Below are positions 13,880 through 15,113 of a stretch of 15,113 nt of DNA, piece by piece. The position numbers and the translations under genes are program-made. Numbering within the stretch: the first letter of the stretch is position 1; each line of letters opens with the position of its first letter. The stretch spans positions 13,316 to 28,428 of the forward strand of contig FR879620.1 in the NCBI GenBank assembly GCA_000434475.1. The letters run 5' to 3'. Under the pieces are notes generated by a model, which had not been told where the DNA came from, ran no database searches, and worked only from the letters and a program-made list of their open reading frames with translations. This DNA is from Dialister sp. CAG:486 (lineage in GTDB: Bacteria > Bacillota > Negativicutes > Veillonellales > Dialisteraceae).

Positions 13880-14067
13880 GGTTCGTCCACGGGGCATGCT
13901 GCCCTTTGATGGCATACCAAAGAGGTTCAGCAGGTTCTATGGGCTCAAGAGGTTCGAAGGGGTTGGTGCGGTGCATCAAGTCAGAAGCGCCGCGCAGTTT
14001 TCTATGGAAACACTGATTAAATCGTTGTCAGATTGAATCAGCGTTTCCCTAATATGCGGTATCCACG
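13880..14067 (+). repeat. Composite intergenic repeat, copy F
   Basis: It has the GGGGCATGCTGCCCTTTGAT block (13892-13911), then a 9-bp-period run (GGTTCAGCA, GGTTCTATG, GGCTCAAGA, GGTTCGAAG; 13924-13959). The hairpin arm GGTGCGGTGC (13965-13974) and AAGCGCCGC follow, then an AATATGCGGTATCC tail. The tail is split off by a 45-bp palindromic insertion. The 14068-14134 remainder contains only heptamer-like remnants (GTGACTTGTGACTAGCGACT) and no gene. Confidence 0.6.
14005..14049. mobile_element. 45-bp TA-flanked palindromic insertion (minimal MITE candidate)
   Basis: Near-terminal inverted repeats start TGGAAACACTGATT on the left and GGGAAACGCTGATT on the right (reverse complement), with AATC/GATT nearer the centre. 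The element is bordered by TA on each side (14003-14004 and 14050-14051). It interrupts copy F exactly where copy A reads straight through. TA duplications fit an IS630/Tc1-type mechanism, but no transposase is present. Confidence 0.55.
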
Positions 14068-14134
14068 AAAGATGAGGAGTTTGAAAGCAGGGATGAGGAG
14101 GAGAGTGACTTGTGACTAGCGACTCTCTCGTGTC

Positions 14135-14225
14135 GTCATTTCAAGCGCAAGCGATAAATCTTTGTCATCCGCGGCCACGCGGTCGATGTTTGGAGATCCG
14201 AAGCAGAAAACCTTCGGGCATCGCC
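14135..14225 (-). repeat. GTCATTTCGAGC-family repeat, inverted copy
   Basis: Read on the minus strand it gives GGGCGATGCCCGAAGG, CCAAACATCGACCGCG and a diverged TTTATCGCTTGCGCTTGAA core ending ATGACG. This is the same order as the copy at 2332-2450. Confidence 0.55.
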
Positions 14226-14233
14226 CTATTGAT

Positions 14234-14255
14234 AAGGCGGCAAAATCGCCGCCTT
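14234..14255 (-). other. Stable hairpin downstream of ybaK
   Basis: AAGGCGGC and GCCGCCTT form an 8-bp stem with a 6-nt loop, about 60 bp after the ybaK stop. No T tract follows on either strand, so it may protect or pause the transcript rather than terminate it. Confidence 0.4.
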
Positions 14256-14316
14256 CATGCCTCTTATTGAGAAAAGTCTGCACGCAGCATCATGAGGCCA
14301 TCCGGCTTCCGCCTCT

Positions 14317-14802
14317 CTACTTCGCCGTCAGATCCGCCGTCTTCGCACCGATGAGGGAGATCAGATCATCCGGCGAGAGCACCACCTGACGGCCGCGCTG
14401 GCCCGCACTGATGCTGATCGCCGCATGGTGATGGCAGCTCTCATCGATGAAGGTCGGGAAGGCCTTCTTCATCCCGATCGGCGAGCAACCGCCGCGCAGA
14501 TACCCGGTGAGGCCGGGAAGCTCCTTCACATGGATCATCTCTACACTCTTGTTCCCGCTCACACGCGCCGCCGCTTTGAGATCGATCTCCTTCTCCGAAG
14601 GCAGACAGAAGACCACAGGACCCGTCTTATCGCCATGCGTGACGATGGTCTTGAAAACCATGTCCGGATCATAGCCGAGCACTGCCGCCGCATGCACGCC
14701 CGAGAGATCGTCCTCATCGTAGTCATAGGACTTCGTCTCGTAGGAGATCTTCTCTTTATCCAGAATGCGCATGACATTCGTTTTCTTTTCTTTCTTTGCC
14801 AT
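14317..14802 (-). CDS. ybaK: Cys-tRNA(Pro)/Cys-tRNA(Cys) deacylase, YbaK/EbsC family
   Basis: Members of this family hydrolyse tRNA(Pro) mischarged with cysteine, in trans to prolyl-tRNA synthetase. The 161-residue product has the family marks: VFKTIVTHGD (49-58) with the key Lys51, VFCLPSEKEIDLKAAAR (64-80), GYLRGGCSPIGMKK (100-113) and ISAGQRGRQV (131-140). I chose the ATG at 14802: GAGG lies 6 nt upstream and the following MAKKEKKTNVMRILD is the normal family start. A longer frame from 14880 adds 26 unrelated residues without a ribosome site. It is a single gene between the tRNA terminator and a repeat gap; no clear promoter was found. Confidence 0.94.
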   Translation of the reverse strand: MAKKEKKTNVMRILDKEKISYETKSYDYDEDDLSGVHAAAVLGYDPDMVFKTIVTHGDKTGPVVFCLPSEKEIDLKAAARVSGNKSVEMIHVKELPGLTGYLRGGCSPIGMKKAFPTFIDESCHHHAAISISAGQRGRQVVLSPDDLISLIGAKTADLTAK

Positions 14803-14890
14803 AGTTTGCCTCGATTCATTGGGCAGCCTGGGACGCAGCGCCATCAGCTTCCCGATGCCTGCCCGCTTCCCAGCGCACACCCATTTTCAA

Positions 14891-14921
14891 ACAACAAAAA
14901 GCCGGAGCATCACGCTCCGGC
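14891..14921 (-). terminator. Terminator of the tRNA-Cys/tRNA-Leu transcript
   Basis: The minus strand has GCCGGAGC, a 5-nt loop and GCTCCGGC, followed by TTTTT. It begins 13 bp past the CCA end of tRNA-Leu, as expected for a tRNA operon terminator. Confidence 0.88.
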
Positions 14922-14934
14922 TCATCATTCAAAT

Positions 14935-15023
14935 TGGTGCCGAGGACCGGAATCGAACCGGTACGAATCTCACGATCCGAGGGATTTTAAGTCCCTTGCG
15001 TCTGCCAGTTCCGCCACCCCGGC
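14935..15023 (-). tRNA. tRNA-Leu (anticodon UAA)
   Basis: The 89-nt gene folds as a class II tRNA with a long variable arm. The acceptor arms GCCGGGG and CCTCGGC pair with one G-U, the T arm is CCGGTTCGATTCCGG, and CCA is encoded. The anticodon loop CTTAAAA puts UAA at 14987-14989. A36-A37-A38 make it an expected MiaA/MiaB substrate. It lies 30 bp after tRNA-Cys in one transcript. Confidence 0.96.
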
Positions 15024-15053
15024 AGGTCTATATGAATGTAATAGATTGTAATA

Positions 15054-15113
15054 TGGAGGCGGCACCCAGAATCGAACTGGGGATAAAGGTTTTGCAGACC
15101 TCTGCCTTACCGC
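15054..15113 (-). tRNA. tRNA-Cys (anticodon GCA), 5' end beyond the window
   Basis: Sixty nucleotides of the 3' part are present: the end of the D loop, the anticodon loop CTGCAAA with GCA at 15093-15095, the T arm CCCAGTTCGATTCTGGG, acceptor strand TGCCGCC, discriminator U73 (typical for tRNA-Cys) and an encoded CCA. About 14 nt of the 5' end lie outside. The loop also shows A36-A37-A38. Confidence 0.93.

Noticed and set aside
13711..13920. 69-codon minus-strand frame overlapping the miaB start
   Set aside because: It crosses the strong terminator and promoter of miaB and matches nothing known.

Overview
The window comes from a Gram-positive-lineage bacterium with moderately high GC. It is most likely a Negativicute (Veillonella/Dialister/Megasphaera-like). 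I infer this from the gene order miaB-mutS-mutL-methyltransferase-miaA-hfq-ynbB, the protein sequences and the codon use; the genus is not provable from the window. Every gene and both tRNAs lie on the minus strand, so the window reads right to left in the direction of transcription.

Layout in transcription order (right to left): a tRNA-Cys(GCA) cut by the window edge, tRNA-Leu(UAA) and an intrinsic terminator; ybaK (editing of mischarged tRNA); a 555-bp repeat-rich gap with a strong terminator and an extended -10 promoter; miaB; a short palindromic repeat element; then mutS-mutL-methyltransferase with 1- and 4-base overlaps; a 340-bp repeat element; miaA-hfq-ynbB, tightly packed; another repeat gap; a pyridoxamine kinase gene overlapping a small TIGR04076-type gene; another repeat gap; class I DAHP synthase; and about 870 bp of repeats with no gene.

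The genes are mostly housekeeping. MiaA and MiaB act in succession on A37 of tRNAs reading UNN codons, and both tRNAs in the window have the A36-A37-A38 signature of such substrates. MutS and MutL form the mismatch-repair pair. Hfq is a short, tailless Sm-like RNA chaperone. YnbB is a PLP enzyme often found beside hfq/miaA.

Two things are unusual. First, the methyltransferase gene after mutL carries a 31-bp imperfect tandem duplication. It shifts the reading frame: the natural start, overlapping the mutL stop, runs into TAA after 29 codons, while the rest of the gene is open only from an internal ATG with no visible ribosome site. Second, nearly every intergenic gap is filled by a mosaic of short interspersed repeats: 7-bp-period arrays (units like TAGTGAC, TAGGGAT, AGGAGTG), a conserved module ending in a GGTGCGGCGC/GCGCC hairpin, a GTCATTTCGAGC-type module, an 80-bp element nested inside the hairpin loop, and a 45-bp TA-flanked palindrome. 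Several heptamer arrays begin exactly at the stop codon of the upstream gene. No CRISPR array, transposase, phage gene or defence system is visible.
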